DNA from: Longispora sp047121295
Lineage (GTDB): Bacteria; Actinomycetota; Actinomycetes; Mycobacteriales; Micromonosporaceae
Reading direction: 5' to 3'
NCBI RefSeq assembly: GCF_047121295.1
Contig: NZ_CP139447.1
Location: 2,418,001 to 2,482,000, forward strand
DNA length: 64,000 nt
Below are positions 55,595 to 63,682 of the stretch, piece by piece. The notes beneath the pieces are model-generated. The model worked only from the letters and a program-made list of their open reading frames with translations, made no database searches and had not been told where the DNA came from. Made by a program: the position numbers and the translations under genes. Position 1 is the stretch's first letter; every line of letters starts with the position of its first letter.

Positions 55595-56505
55595 CGTCGT
55601 TCGCCCACAGTGCCGCCGCGCCCACACCCGGGTCCCGGCCGGGCGCGCGGCGAGCCGGGTCACCGCCTGCGCGGCCGAACTGGCGCTGCCGGATTCGCGC
55701 TGTTGCCGCGCGCGGAGATATGTACCCACTAATTCGGCGAGCGACGGGAAACGGCGGCGTCCATCCGGCGGGACAGGGCCTGCGATCAATGTCGCGCTCG
55801 AATCCAGTATCCACAGTGGCGTAACGGTGAATGAGCACAGTGGATGTGCGATTTTCGGAAGTCGCCCCGACCGGAGCTGGCCCGTTCGCGGCCGGACCAC
55901 ATTCGCGACCCGTGGGCGGCTGGCTCGACGATGACGGCGTGTCCGCGGCGGACCGGCCGCTCGCGGGCCTGCGTGAGGTTGTTTGTGGCAACCAAGCGCC
56001 GGTGGACTCGGGCGTCGTCCGGGGCGGCCCGGCCCCGTGCGGTCGAGCGCGATCCGGCGGCCGGGAGCGATGTCCGCTGTGCAATGTCCCCGCTGCGAGC
56101 GGCCCGTGCGAGGTGTCTCTCCCTTTTCATTTCTGGTGCCGCCGGCGATTGTTTCGGCGCGGAATATCCGTGTACTCATGCACCATTGTCGCCGTGCCGG
56201 GATAACGTGATGGTGGACCGCGATCGCCATTGTCGCGACCGGCTTTAGGTCGGGTAATGGAATTCGGCACGGGCCGGTTATTCCTCACAAGATAAGCACT
56301 CAACTCATCGACTCGGGCGTCCAGACCATCCCGACGAGTGGGAACGCGGGCAGGTATTTTTGCCTCGTTGGTGGTGTTTTCCGGATAAAGCCGGAGCGTG
56401 GGACTGGCTCGCGTTGAACTGGCTCTTCGATGTGGGTCGATGTGCTGGTCGATGGCTTCCCGCAATTGCACCGCACGTGCTTTGCCGCTTTTGTTTTGGA
56501 CAAAC
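55595..56505. other. Gene-free, locally AT-richer stretch upstream of the biosynthetic operon
   Basis: No frame on either strand shows a recognisable domain or a good ribosome-binding site. From about 56130 the GC content drops clearly compared with the rest of the window. ATTGTCGC occurs twice (near 56186 and 56230). I see no tRNA, transposase relic or CRISPR repeat. Probably a boundary and promoter region of the downstream cluster. Confidence 0.5.
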
Positions 56506-56527
56506 CATCCCTCACTATTGAGGGATG
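56506..56527. promoter_or_regulatory. Perfect 9+9 bp palindrome upstream of the ATP-grasp gene
   Basis: CATCCCTCA and TGAGGGATG flank a 4-base centre (CTAT). It lies 181 bases before the GTG of the first biosynthetic gene, in the AT-richer stretch. A dimeric-regulator operator is the likely reading; an RNA hairpin is the alternative. Confidence 0.6.
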
Positions 56528-56708
56528 TGGATCTTTACCAAAAACTCAAGATCAAATGTTGCGGCCCTGATTTCACGCAAGCTACGCTGTCGCCCGTCGA
56601 TCTCGCCATGGCAGCAAACGTTTCATGGCACCCCGCAGTGCACATGCCGAGCTCCCCTCGAATGGGGCGAAGCCGGCTGTCGGGGATGCCTATCGAGGAG
56701 AGCATTCA

Positions 56709-57986
56709 GTGAGCCCACGTACACACGGAGCTAGTGAGCGCCCACTCCTGGTCGTCGTCAGCAGTCTGGGTCAGAGCACCCGCGAGCCCTTCCTGGCCTC
56801 CCTGGCCGGGCACTACCGGGTCTGGCTCTTCATTGGCGGCCCCGGCCGCGCCGACGAACCCAGCTGGGAGGTGCCCTACCTGACCGGGCACACCGTGGTC
56901 GACACCCTCGACGCCGACGCGATGCTCGCGGCCGCGCAGAAGCTGGCCGCGGAGGAGACCATCACCGGGATCCTCACCTACGACGAGGCGCGCGTCGTGT
57001 CCACCGCCGTCGTCGCCACCGCGCTGGGCCTGCCGACGAGCGAGCCCGAGGCGTTCGCCCGCTGTCGCGACAAGACGGCGTCCCGCGAGGCCCTGGCCGC
57101 CGCCGGGGTGCCGCAGGCGACCTCCGTCTCTGTGCGCTCCCTCGACCACGCCCTCGAGGTGGCCGCCGAGCTGGGGTACCCGGTGGTCGTGAAGCCCCGC
57201 CACCTGGCCACGAGCATCGCCGTGATCCGGGCGGACTCGCCCGCGGACCTCGCGGTCGCCTACGACGCGGCCCGGTCGGCGACCCTGCCGGAGACCCCCG
57301 AGTACTACGAGTTCGGCGTCCTGATCGAGGAGTTCCTCGACGGGTACGAGATCAGCGTCGACTCCGCCTGCTTCGACGGGCGCGTGGTCCCGCTGGCGGT
57401 GGCGCGCAAGGCGACCGGCTACGCACCGTCCTTCGAGGAGACCGGGCACGTCGTCGACGGCCGGGTCGACTGGGCCGCCGACGACGAGCTGATGGACGTC
57501 CTGGTCCGCACGCACGCCGCCGTCGGCCTGCACACGGGTACGTCGCACGTGGAGCTGAAGTACACCTCAAGAGGTCTGAAGGTCGTGGAGATCAACGCCC
57601 GACTGGGCGGTGACCTGGTTCCCTACCTGGGCCAGCTCGCCACCGGGGTGGACCTGAGCCTGGCCGCGGCCGCGATCGCCACCGGAGCGCCGGTGAACCT
57701 CGAGCGCACCGAGAGCCGGGTCGCGGCGATCCGCTTCTACTACCCCGAGACCGAGGTGACCGTCTGCTCGGTCGACTTCGACCGGTCGCAGTTGCCGCCG
57801 GGCACCGAGCGGGCCGTCCCGCTCGCCCAGCCCGGGCAGGAGATGCTGCTCCCGCCGCGCGGCTTCGGCTGGATGTCCCGGCTGGCGCACGTCGTCGTCG
57901 TGGCCCCGGACACCGAGACCGCGGCGGCGGCCCTGGACACCGCCGCCGGCGCACTGCTGGTCGTCACCGAGGAGGGCACGCGATGA
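56709..57986 (+). CDS. ATP-grasp ligase
   Basis: 425 aa. GTG 56709 is chosen because GAGGAGA lies seven bases upstream; an earlier in-frame ATG (56625) lacks this. ATP-grasp layout: N-terminal Rossmann-like domain (RPLLVVVSSLGQSTREPF), ATP-binding segment with GYPVVVKPRHLATSIAV, VLIEEFLDGYEISVDSACF, and a C-terminal Mg-site ELKYTSRGLKVVEINARLGG. Joins a carboxylate to an amine via an acyl phosphate, as in peptide-like natural products. First gene of the operon that includes the hydrazine-forming set, and coupled to the exporter by ATGA. Confidence 0.9.
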   Translation: MSPRTHGASERPLLVVVSSLGQSTREPFLASLAGHYRVWLFIGGPGRADEPSWEVPYLTGHTVVDTLDADAMLAAAQKLAAEETITGILTYDEARVVSTAVVATALGLPTSEPEAFARCRDKTASREALAAAGVPQATSVSVRSLDHALEVAAELGYPVVVKPRHLATSIAVIRADSPADLAVAYDAARSATLPETPEYYEFGVLIEEFLDGYEISVDSACFDGRVVPLAVARKATGYAPSFEETGHVVDGRVDWAADDELMDVLVRTHAAVGLHTGTSHVELKYTSRGLKVVEINARLGGDLVPYLGQLATGVDLSLAAAAIATGAPVNLERTESRVAAIRFYYPETEVTVCSVDFDRSQLPPGTERAVPLAQPGQEMLLPPRGFGWMSRLAHVVVVAPDTETAAAALDTAAGALLVVTEEGTR

Positions 57987-59245
57987 GCGGCACTGTCGAG
58001 CAGGCCGGCCCCTGGGTGACGTTCCGCGAGTTGAGCGGCACGGTGCGCCTGGCGATGCTGGGGGTGTTCGTCAACCAGTTCGGGTTCTTCCTGCAGGCGT
58101 TCCTGGTGCTGTACCTGACCCATCGTGGCTTCTCCGAGCAGAAGGCCCTGTACGCGATGGCGGCCTACGGCCTCGGCGCGGTGATCGGGCTGCTGTTCGG
58201 CGGTCAGCTCACCGACCGGGTGAGCCCACGCACGACGATCATCCTGTCGATGGCGGCCACGACGGTGCTGCCGCTGACGATCACGTTCATGTCGAGTTAC
58301 CCGGCGATCGTCGCGGTGGTCGTGCCCGCCGGGATCATGGCCCAGCTGTACCGGCCGGCCGCCAGCGCCATCCTGGCGGCGCTGGTCCCACCGGCGCGGC
58401 ACGTGATGGCGTTCTCGATGAACCGGATCGCGATGAATCTGGGCGTGGTGTTCGGGCCGCTGGCCGCGGGCCTGTTGATCGCCGCGAACCTCTGGGACCA
58501 GCTGTTCTGGGTCACCTCCGTCACCTCGGCGATCTACGCGCTGATCGCCGTGTTCTTCCTGCCCAAGGGCCGCCTCGGCGAGGAGTCCGCCGCGAAGGGC
58601 GGCGAGGCGGCCACGGAGCGCCGCAGCCTGCTGCGGGACGGCCGGTACATAGTGTTCCTGTTCGCGGTGCTGGCCAACGCCCTGGTCTACGTCCAGTCGT
58701 ACGCGCTGCTGCCGCTGACGCTCAAGGACCGGGGCCACTCCGACCAGTTGTTCAGCCTGATCCTGACCGCCTCGGCGCTGGTGCTGATCAGCTGTGAGCT
58801 GCTGATCACGAAGATCACCCAGTATTGGCAGGCGCGGTTCGCCGCAGCGGCCGGCCTGGCGCTGCTGGGCATCGGCATGGCCGCCTACGGGCTGCCGATC
58901 GGCGGGCTCGTGGTCGTCTTCACCGGCGCGGCGGTCGTCGTGTTCGGGCAGATCATCGGCGGCCCCAGCATCTTCGCCTACCCGGCCAAGGTCGCCCCGC
59001 CGGGCACCGTCGGCCGGTACATGGGCGGATTCTTCGCCGCCTTCGGTCTCGGTCAGGCCCTCGGGCCGATGCTCGTCGCCCCGGCACACCAGTGGTTCGG
59101 GGAGTCCATCTGGTTCGCCATCGGCGGCCTGTCGTTGATCGCCGGGCTCGCGGCCCTGGTCGGCATGCGCGGCGCGGCAGTCCCACCCCCGACCCCCGAC
59201 GACGCCTCCACGGAGCCGGCGGACTCCGCCCCGGCTACCGCCTGA
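57983..59245 (+). CDS. MFS exporter
   Basis: 420 aa, ATGA overlap with the ATP-grasp gene. About 12 hydrophobic helices; motif-A-like GGQLTDRVSPRTTIIL after TM2; Pro/Gly-rich TM5 FGPLAAGLLIAAN. Likely exports the cluster's product and gives self-resistance, an inference from position. Confidence 0.88.
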   Translation: MSGTVEQAGPWVTFRELSGTVRLAMLGVFVNQFGFFLQAFLVLYLTHRGFSEQKALYAMAAYGLGAVIGLLFGGQLTDRVSPRTTIILSMAATTVLPLTITFMSSYPAIVAVVVPAGIMAQLYRPAASAILAALVPPARHVMAFSMNRIAMNLGVVFGPLAAGLLIAANLWDQLFWVTSVTSAIYALIAVFFLPKGRLGEESAAKGGEAATERRSLLRDGRYIVFLFAVLANALVYVQSYALLPLTLKDRGHSDQLFSLILTASALVLISCELLITKITQYWQARFAAAAGLALLGIGMAAYGLPIGGLVVVFTGAAVVVFGQIIGGPSIFAYPAKVAPPGTVGRYMGGFFAAFGLGQALGPMLVAPAHQWFGESIWFAIGGLSLIAGLAALVGMRGAAVPPPTPDDASTEPADSAPATA

Positions 59246-59262
59246 CCCCCTTCCGACCCTCG

Positions 59263-59282
59263 GCGCGGCGACCCCGCCGCGC
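59263..59282 (+). terminator. Hairpin between the exporter and cupin genes
   Basis: Perfect 8-bp stem (GCGCGGCG / CGCCGCGC) with a 4-nt loop ACCC, ending just before the AAGGA ribosome-binding site of the cupin gene. It could attenuate transcription or translation within the operon. Confidence 0.55.
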
Positions 59283-59296
59283 GGCAAGGACCCCTC

Positions 59297-59647
59297 ATGC
59301 GCACATTCACCAGCAACGACGCCGCTCTGACCAACGAGTACGGCATCCAGGTCGGCCGTTGGTCGCAGTACGAGAACCTGTCCGGGCTGCCCTTCGACGC
59401 GATGTGGTGCGTCATCGAGCCCGGCGGCTCCACCACCGAGCACGGCCACCCCGAGGTGGAATACATGGTGGTGCTCAGCGGCTTCGGCCGGCTCACCACC
59501 CCGAACGCGGCGACGGAGATCGAGCCGGGAACCGTGCTCCTCCTCGACAGCGACGAGACGCACGTCATCGACAACCTCTCCGACTCCGAGCGACTCGTCC
59601 TGCTCAGCACCTACTGGCTGCCCGGGACGAACGGCCCCACCGCGTGA
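59297..59647 (+). CDS. Stand-alone zinc-type cupin, N-N-bond-forming half of a hydrazine synthetase (predicted)
   Basis: 116 aa, AAGGA upstream of ATG. Single cupin domain. Motif 1 TEHGHPEVEYMVVLSG supplies H-x-H-x(n)-E metal ligands, and motif 2 DSDETHVIDN supplies the last His. Its GTGA overlap with the MetRS-like gene shows coupled translation. In characterised hydrazine synthetases (Spb40/PyrN/Tri28 type) a zinc cupin fused to a MetRS-like domain rearranges an O-acyl N6-hydroxylysine into an N-N-bonded product. This gene has the cupin half alone. The role is inferred from this neighbourhood and the metal motif, not from a database match. Confidence 0.78.
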   Translation: MRTFTSNDAALTNEYGIQVGRWSQYENLSGLPFDAMWCVIEPGGSTTEHGHPEVEYMVVLSGFGRLTTPNAATEIEPGTVLLLDSDETHVIDNLSDSERLVLLSTYWLPGTNGPTA

Positions 59648-61011
59648 GTACCGAACCGGGCGGCCTGACGCTGATCACCGCGATCCAGCCGACCCCGAAC
59701 GGGCCACTGCACCTCGGGCACCTGTCCGGCCCGTACGTCGCGGCCGACATCGCGGCGCGGGCGGCCCGGATGGCCGGCAAGGACGTCATGATCATGGGCG
59801 GGCTCGACAGCCACCAGAACTACGTGCTCACCCGGGCCGAGGCCGACGGCCGGACCGGCGCGGAGAGCTGCGCCGCGTACTCCGACCTGATCCGCCGGGG
59901 CATGGCCGCCGCGCGGCTGGAGTACGACCTGTTCCTGGACCCGCAGGCCGACGATTCCTACCGGCGGGGCGTCGCCGCGCTGTTCACCGAGCTGGTCGAC
60001 GGCAAGGTCATCCCGGTCGGCGAGACCACGCTCGCGACCTGCGCGGACTGCGCGCGGGTCGTGCACCACGCCAGGGTGTCGGGGCGGTGCCCGCACTGCG
60101 GTCAGGGCGCCAGCGGCGGGACCTGCGAGGGCTGCGGGAGTTTCCTGTCCGCGCTGGACCTGCTCGACGCGACCTCGACCTGCCACGGGACGGCGGTGGT
60201 GCCGGCGCCGTTCCGGGTTCCGGTGCTCAAGCTCGAGGAGTACCGGTCCCGGCTGGCCGAACACTGGGCGAAGTCGGTCATGCCGCCCAGGGTCCGCACG
60301 CTGCTCGCCGGCTACCTGGCCGCCGGGCTGCCCGAGATTCCGCTCGCCTACCCCAGCGACTGGGGCATCGCCTGGGACTGCGACGGGGTGGAACTGCGGA
60401 TCGACGTGTGGGCGGAGATGGCCCTGGGCTACCTGTACGCGGTGTCCCGGCACCTGGACGCCGACGCCCCCGCCACCCTCGCGGCCTGCGTGGCCGGCTG
60501 GGCGGGCGTCGGGGAGATGTGGAACTTCTTCGGCATCGACAACGCCTTCTACCACCTGGCGCTGATCCCGGCCGTGCTCCAGGCCGCCGGACTGCGGTCC
60601 GGGCCACGGGTGGGCCTGGTCGTCAACGAGTTCTACCTCCTCGACGGGATGAAGTTCTCCACCAGCCGGGGCCACGCGATCTGGGCGCACGAGCTGCTCG
60701 CCACCGAGGACCCGGCCGTCGTCCGCGCCTACCTGAGCTGGGACCGGCCCGACACGCACGGTACCGACTTCACTCTGGCCGGGTTCACCGCGTTCAAGGA
60801 GTACCTGGGCCGGATCCTCGCCGGGGTCGACGCCTCCCCGCTGCCGGCGGCGCTCGCCGACGCGGAGCTGGAGCGGGCCCTGCGGGCGCTGCGGCTGGAG
60901 ACCTTCGACGTGGCGGCAGCCGTACGGGGCGCGGTGAACGCGCACGCGACCCGGCCCGAGAGGGCCCGGCGGGTGCTGGACGCGGTGTTCGGGATCGGGC
61001 AGCCCGAATGA
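59644..61011 (+). CDS. Methionyl-tRNA-synthetase-like protein, activating half of a hydrazine synthetase (predicted)
   Basis: 455 aa from GTG 59644. Class I aaRS catalytic domain: HIGH-type PNGPLHLGHLSGPY (about 14-27), a MetRS-like zinc insertion with CADC, CPHC and CEGC (about 130-165), and a KMSKS counterpart MKFSTSRGH near 335. The C-terminus after the catalytic core is short, with only about 110 residues in place of a full anticodon-binding domain. It is not a housekeeping MetRS. In related pathways this domain activates an amino acid and esterifies it onto N6-hydroxylysine. The partner amino acid is not predictable. Overlaps the FAD oxidoreductase gene (ATGA). Confidence 0.85.
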   Translation: MSTEPGGLTLITAIQPTPNGPLHLGHLSGPYVAADIAARAARMAGKDVMIMGGLDSHQNYVLTRAEADGRTGAESCAAYSDLIRRGMAAARLEYDLFLDPQADDSYRRGVAALFTELVDGKVIPVGETTLATCADCARVVHHARVSGRCPHCGQGASGGTCEGCGSFLSALDLLDATSTCHGTAVVPAPFRVPVLKLEEYRSRLAEHWAKSVMPPRVRTLLAGYLAAGLPEIPLAYPSDWGIAWDCDGVELRIDVWAEMALGYLYAVSRHLDADAPATLAACVAGWAGVGEMWNFFGIDNAFYHLALIPAVLQAAGLRSGPRVGLVVNEFYLLDGMKFSTSRGHAIWAHELLATEDPAVVRAYLSWDRPDTHGTDFTLAGFTAFKEYLGRILAGVDASPLPAALADAELERALRALRLETFDVAAAVRGAVNAHATRPERARRVLDAVFGIGQPE

Positions 61012-62075
61012 GAGTGGGCATCCTCGGGGACGGGATCGCCGGCACGCTCCTGACCTGGCAACTCGCCCGAACCCACCAGGATCTGGACCTCACGCTGTTC
61101 CCCGGCCCGACCGTCGGACACCTGACCGCCTCGGCGGCGTCCGGCGGACTGGTCCGGGGCTTCGAGGTCGACCCGCGCTCGCGCGCCCACGCGACGGCGG
61201 CGCTGACCGAGTTGCTGGCCAGCTCGACCCTGCGCCGCTGGTCGCGGTACACCGAAACGGGTTCGGTGTACGTGCTGACCAACGGCCGGACCGCCGCCGA
61301 CGGCGCGGACGAGCTCGACCGTTCGGTGCGCGACTCGGTCGAACTGGTCGACGGCCCGGCCCTGAGGGCGAGGTACGGCTTCGAGGGGCTGACCGCGCAC
61401 GTGGTGGGCGTCGCGGAGCGGCGGGCCGGGTACGTTTCCCCGGCGCACTGGCGGGACGCGGTCCTGGCCGAGCTCGGTGGGCTGGGGGTGACGGTGGCCG
61501 CGCCGGTGTCCGCGCTCGCGGCCGGTCCGGTGGCCGCCTGCGATGTCGTGGTCGTGGCAGCCGGCGCGTGGACCGCCCCGCTGCTTGCCGCCGCCGGGTT
61601 CCCGGCCGGCGGGCTGCGCACCAAGACGATCCAGTACGGCGTCTACCCGGCCTCCGGGCTCCTGCCGCCGTGCTTCGTCGACGAGACCAGCGGCCTGTAC
61701 GGCCGGCCGGTGCCCGGGGGCATGTTGCTCGGACTGCCCACCGAGGGCTGGGACGTGGCGCCGGAGGACGTGCGCGTCGACACCGGGCTCGCGGACGAGG
61801 TGGGCGCGGCGTCGACGCTGCGGCTGCCGGGCCTTCGGCTCGCCGGGCGGCCCAGGCTGGTCGCGGCCACCGACTCCTATCACGACACGCCGGGCCTGCG
61901 GCTGCGCCGGGTCGGCGCCACGCACGTGTACACCTTCGCCGGCGGCAGCGGGGGAGCCGCCAAGACCGTGCTCGCGGCCAGCGCCGAAGCCGCTGGGCAC
62001 CTCGTGCGGGGACTGCGGTCGAGTACGACCACCACCATCGGCACCACAACGGGAGACGACTTTCGTGGAAACTGA
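61008..62075 (+). CDS. FAD-dependent amine/amino-acid oxidoreductase (DAO-type)
   Basis: 355 aa, ATGA overlap. Rossmann FAD motif GILGDGIAGTLLTWQLAR at the N-terminus, DAO-like VVVVAAGAWTAPLL and a C-terminal THVYTFAGGSGGAAKTVLA. This is the position and family of Spb39/PyrL-type enzymes, which cleave the N6-substituted lysine hydrazine to release a hydrazino acid and an aminoadipate-type aldehyde. Cytosolic, no signal peptide. Assignment of that reaction is by pathway analogy. Confidence 0.82.
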   Translation: MRVGILGDGIAGTLLTWQLARTHQDLDLTLFPGPTVGHLTASAASGGLVRGFEVDPRSRAHATAALTELLASSTLRRWSRYTETGSVYVLTNGRTAADGADELDRSVRDSVELVDGPALRARYGFEGLTAHVVGVAERRAGYVSPAHWRDAVLAELGGLGVTVAAPVSALAAGPVAACDVVVVAAGAWTAPLLAAAGFPAGGLRTKTIQYGVYPASGLLPPCFVDETSGLYGRPVPGGMLLGLPTEGWDVAPEDVRVDTGLADEVGAASTLRLPGLRLAGRPRLVAATDSYHDTPGLRLRRVGATHVYTFAGGSGGAAKTVLAASAEAAGHLVRGLRSSTTTTIGTTTGDDFRGN

Positions 62076-63336
62076 CATTCCGGAGTATCACGCGGTCGGC
62101 ATCGGCGCCGGTCCGGCCAACCTGAGCGTGGCCGCACTGTTCGACAAGGTGGGACCGGGGCGGGAGCTGGCGCTGTTCGAGAGCCAGAGCGCCCCGGGCT
62201 GGCACGACACCATGCTGCATGCCGGGGTGCGGATGCAGACCGGGTGGCTCAAGGACCTGGTGTCGCTGCTGGACCCGACGCACCCCCTGTCGTTCCTGAA
62301 CTATCTCGTCACCACCGGCCGGGTGTTCGGCCTGATCGGTGCGGGGTACGACACGATTCCCCGGATCGAGTTCACCCAGTACCTGGAGTGGGCCGCCCAG
62401 CAGCTGCCCCGGATCAGCTACGGGGTGCGGATCGACCAGGTGTCCTTCGAGGACGGACGGTTCGTCAGCCACAGCGAAGGCAGGGCCGTGGCCCGGTCCG
62501 AGCACCTGCTGGTGGCCACCGGGACCCGGCCGCGGATGCCGGACTGGTTCGCCGAGCTGCCCGCCGGCCGGGCGATGGTCGCCGACGGGCTGTCGCAGCG
62601 GCTCGCCGACCTGCCGGCCGACCTGGACGTTCCGATCCTGGTGGTCGGGAGCGGGCAGACCAGCGCGGAGTGCGTCAACGTCCTGCTCGGGCGGGGCCAC
62701 ACCGACATCCGGTGGGTGGGCCGGCGGTCCTGGTTCGCGCCGCTGGAGGACTCGCCCTCGGCGAACGACCTGTACCGGCCGGCCTACCAGGAGTACTTCC
62801 TCGGACTGCCGCGTCAGGCCCGCCGGGACCTGGTGGCCGCGCAGATCCTCACCAGCGACGGCATCTCCCCGGGCACGCTCAGCGGCCTGTACCAGAGCAA
62901 CTACGAGGCGCGCCTGCGCACCGGCCGGTTCCCGGTGACGATCCTGCCGGCCCGCGACGTCGTCGAGGCTCGGATGGTGGGCGACGAGATCGAGCTCGGG
63001 TGCGACACGCCCGGGGGGCGCGACGTGCAGCGGGGCGCGTTCGTGGTGCTCGCGGCCGGCCGGACGACCGCGCCGTTGCCCTTCGACGCCGAGCTGGCCC
63101 GGGAGGTCGACATGTCCGACGCGGGCGAGCCGATCATCGAGGGTGACTACTCGCTGCGGTGGAAGGGCGCCGACCGCAACAAGATCTTCCTGCTCAACCG
63201 GGGCCGGTACGTCCAGGGCCTCGTCGACTCGAACCTGAGCATCCTGCCGATCCGCAGCGCCATGATCATCAACTCGATGGCGCAGCGCTCCGTGTACACC
63301 TTCCGCGACGACTACGTCAGCACCCGGTGGAGCTGA
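62065..63336 (+). CDS. L-lysine N6-hydroxylase-like flavin monooxygenase
   Basis: 423 aa; GTG 62065 with GGAGA upstream, overlapping the previous gene by 11 bases. N-hydroxylating monooxygenase family (IucD/SidA): FAD motif GIGAGPANLSVAAL, the substrate-side stretch MQTGWLKDLVSLLDPTHPLS followed by FLNYL, NADPH motif VVGSGQTSAEC, SPSANDLYRP and NLSILPIRSAM. The MQxxxLKDLVxLxDPTxPxSFLNYL pattern is characteristic of lysine/ornithine hydroxylases; lysine is favoured by the hydrazine-forming neighbours. Supplies N6-hydroxylysine. Confidence 0.9.
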   Translation: METDIPEYHAVGIGAGPANLSVAALFDKVGPGRELALFESQSAPGWHDTMLHAGVRMQTGWLKDLVSLLDPTHPLSFLNYLVTTGRVFGLIGAGYDTIPRIEFTQYLEWAAQQLPRISYGVRIDQVSFEDGRFVSHSEGRAVARSEHLLVATGTRPRMPDWFAELPAGRAMVADGLSQRLADLPADLDVPILVVGSGQTSAECVNVLLGRGHTDIRWVGRRSWFAPLEDSPSANDLYRPAYQEYFLGLPRQARRDLVAAQILTSDGISPGTLSGLYQSNYEARLRTGRFPVTILPARDVVEARMVGDEIELGCDTPGGRDVQRGAFVVLAAGRTTAPLPFDAELAREVDMSDAGEPIIEGDYSLRWKGADRNKIFLLNRGRYVQGLVDSNLSILPIRSAMIINSMAQRSVYTFRDDYVSTRWS

Positions 63337-63341
63337 AGCCG

Positions 63342-63680
63342 ATGATCAACTATGACGGGAAGTCGTTCCGGTCCTCGGCCGCCGAGACCAGCCGAGGCAA
63401 GACCGTTCCGGTCGGCCACTACCACCAGGACGACGACCTGGTGTGGGCCGAGTTCGCCGGGGGAGCTGTCCGCAACGGCTTCCTGGTGGGCACCGCAGAC
63501 GCCGACGGCGTCATGACCCTGTCCTATTCCCAGGTACTCGACACCGGCGAGGTGATCTCCGGCCGCTGCACCACCACGCCGACGCTCCTGGAGGACGGCC
63601 GGCTCCGGCTCCGGGAGGAGTGGCACCGGTTCGGCTCCGGCGCCTCCGGCGTGTCCTATATCGACGAGATCAGGGTGTGA
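63342..63680 (+). CDS. Small lipocalin/beta-barrel-like protein (often labelled N-acetylglutamate synthase)
   Basis: 112 aa, ATG five bases after the hydroxylase stop with GGAGCTGAAG upstream. Short beta-rich pattern: INYDGKSFRSSAAETSRGKT, YHQDDDLVWAEFAGGAVRNG (strands in pieces), GRCTTTPTLLEDGRLRLREEW. Similar small proteins are annotated N-acetylglutamate synthase without good evidence; a small-molecule carrier or modifying role is possible. No signal peptide. Function unknown. Confidence 0.7.
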   Translation: MINYDGKSFRSSAAETSRGKTVPVGHYHQDDDLVWAEFAGGAVRNGFLVGTADADGVMTLSYSQVLDTGEVISGRCTTTPTLLEDGRLRLREEWHRFGSGASGVSYIDEIRV

Positions 63681-63682
63681 GC

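Noticed and set aside
55541..56230. Minus-strand open frame of about 230 codons in the gene-free stretch
   Set aside because: Includes the strong terminator hairpin, has an Arg/Pro-rich random composition and no ribosome-binding site.
59644..61011. Housekeeping methionyl-tRNA synthetase or a resistant-target copy
   Set aside because: The C-terminal tRNA-binding part is short and the gene is embedded and overlapped within a cupin/FAD/N-hydroxylase set, which fits biosynthetic use far better; a self-resistance MetRS remains a minor alternative.
62065..63336. Hydroxamate siderophore cluster
   Set aside because: The lysine hydroxylase alone would suggest it, but there is no IucA/C-type synthetase, acyltransferase or siderophore receptor, and the MetRS-like/cupin/FAD neighbours point to N-N bond formation.
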